DNA from: Hymenobacter lapidiphilus
Lineage (GTDB): Bacteria; Bacteroidota; Bacteroidia; Cytophagales; Hymenobacteraceae
Direction: 5' to 3'
NCBI RefSeq assembly: GCF_013377885.1
Contig: NZ_JABKAU010000007.1
Span: forward strand, 62,001-126,000
Length of the DNA: 64,000 nucleotides
In this document: positions 63,767 to 64,000 of the stretch, in pieces
How the letters are laid out: each line of letters opens with the position of its first letter
How positions within the stretch are numbered: the stretch's first letter is position 1
Program-made: the position numbers and the translations under genes
The notes under the pieces: generated by a model
Seen by the model: the letters and a program-made list of their open reading frames with translations, nothing else
The model's database searches: none
What the model was told of the DNA's origin: nothing

Positions 63767-64000
63767 ATGACGCGCAACCACCTGTTGCTGCTGGGCCTCG
63801 GCGCCACGCTATCGATTCAGCCGGCTCTGGCTCAGAAAAAACCCGCTCCTACTACCAAAGCCAGCACCGCCAGCTCTTTGCCCGGTGGCGCCCGGTTGGT
63901 GGAGAAAGTCACCAAAAAGCCCGGTGAGCTGGTGATTCCGTACGAAAAGTACGTGATGCCCAACGGCCTGACGGTGCTGGTAACCGAGGACCACTCCGAC
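63767..64000 (+). CDS. M16-family zinc peptidase, N-terminal part
   Basis: The gene runs off the window; 78 residues are visible. A signal peptide (MTRNHLLLLGLGATLSIQPALAQ) is followed by a Lys/Ala/Thr linker and the start of an M16 domain: YEKYVMPNGLTVLVTEDHSD. The zinc motif HxxEH would come ~30 residues later, beyond the end. M16 peptidases of Bacteroidota are usually periplasmic and degrade peptides. Start at 63767 is the first ATG. Confidence 0.88.
   Translation, partial: MTRNHLLLLGLGATLSIQPALAQKKPAPTTKASTASSLPGGARLVEKVTKKPGELVIPYEKYVMPNGLTVLVTEDHSD

Overview
The window looks like a chromosome segment of a high-GC member of the Bacteroidota, most likely Hymenobacter or a close relative in the Cytophagales. 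The reasons are a type IX secretion (T9SS) C-terminal signal, BlaI/M56 and TonB-plug-type proteins, the absence of Shine-Dalgarno sequences, several TAnnTTTG promoter elements, and many Hymenobacter-type small secreted proteins. The genus is inferred from recalled family resemblance; no search was run. I see no rRNA, tRNA, CRISPR array, transposase gene or prophage.

Layout. 1-5 kb: envelope genes (GH25 lysozyme end, RlpA), a CbpA/CbpM co-chaperone pair and an OmpA-like protein with calcium-binding repeats. 5-8 kb: a BlaI/M56 signalling pair with two operator-like palindromes and orphan TonB-plug-like domains. 8-12 kb: small secreted or cytosolic unknowns and a GNAT-nitrilase fusion. 12-25.5 kb: a dispersed molybdenum cofactor locus (moeB-rhodanese, a MOT1-type molybdate transporter, moaA divergent from moaD-moaE, moaC-mobA, moeA), interrupted by unrelated genes. 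25.5-32 kb: unknowns, an OFA-type transporter with a tiny partner protein, and an amidase. 32-37.5 kb: metF and metH behind a SAM-I riboswitch. 37.5-41 kb: an SDR, a gluconate-dehydrogenase-like subunit 3 and a GMC oxidoreductase. 41-54 kb: bestrophin, a T9SS cargo protein, aquaporin, a patatin/Omp85-like protein, a zinc phospholipase-like protein, a thioredoxin/DUF6952 pair with a palindromic operator, an esterase and a glutathionylspermidine-synthase-like enzyme. 54-63 kb: a starch/maltodextrin block (GlgP-like phosphorylase, two GH13 enzymes, an SLC45-like sugar transporter). The window ends inside an M16 peptidase gene.

The most unusual structural trait is the density of dispersed palindromic repeats, about 20 in 64 kb. 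One family reads GTAGGGGCGGGG...CCCCGCCCCTAC. Another is built around GTCATnCTGAGC with long perfect arms. Several sit exactly on gene 3' ends and provide the stop codon, one supplies the C-terminal residues of a regulator, and one different GC-rich palindrome lies in frame inside metH. Other items worth a second look are a glucan phosphorylase homologue lacking the PLP lysine, three paralogues of one small protein family, a MoeB without its zinc cysteines, and a MobB-like/MobA fusion.
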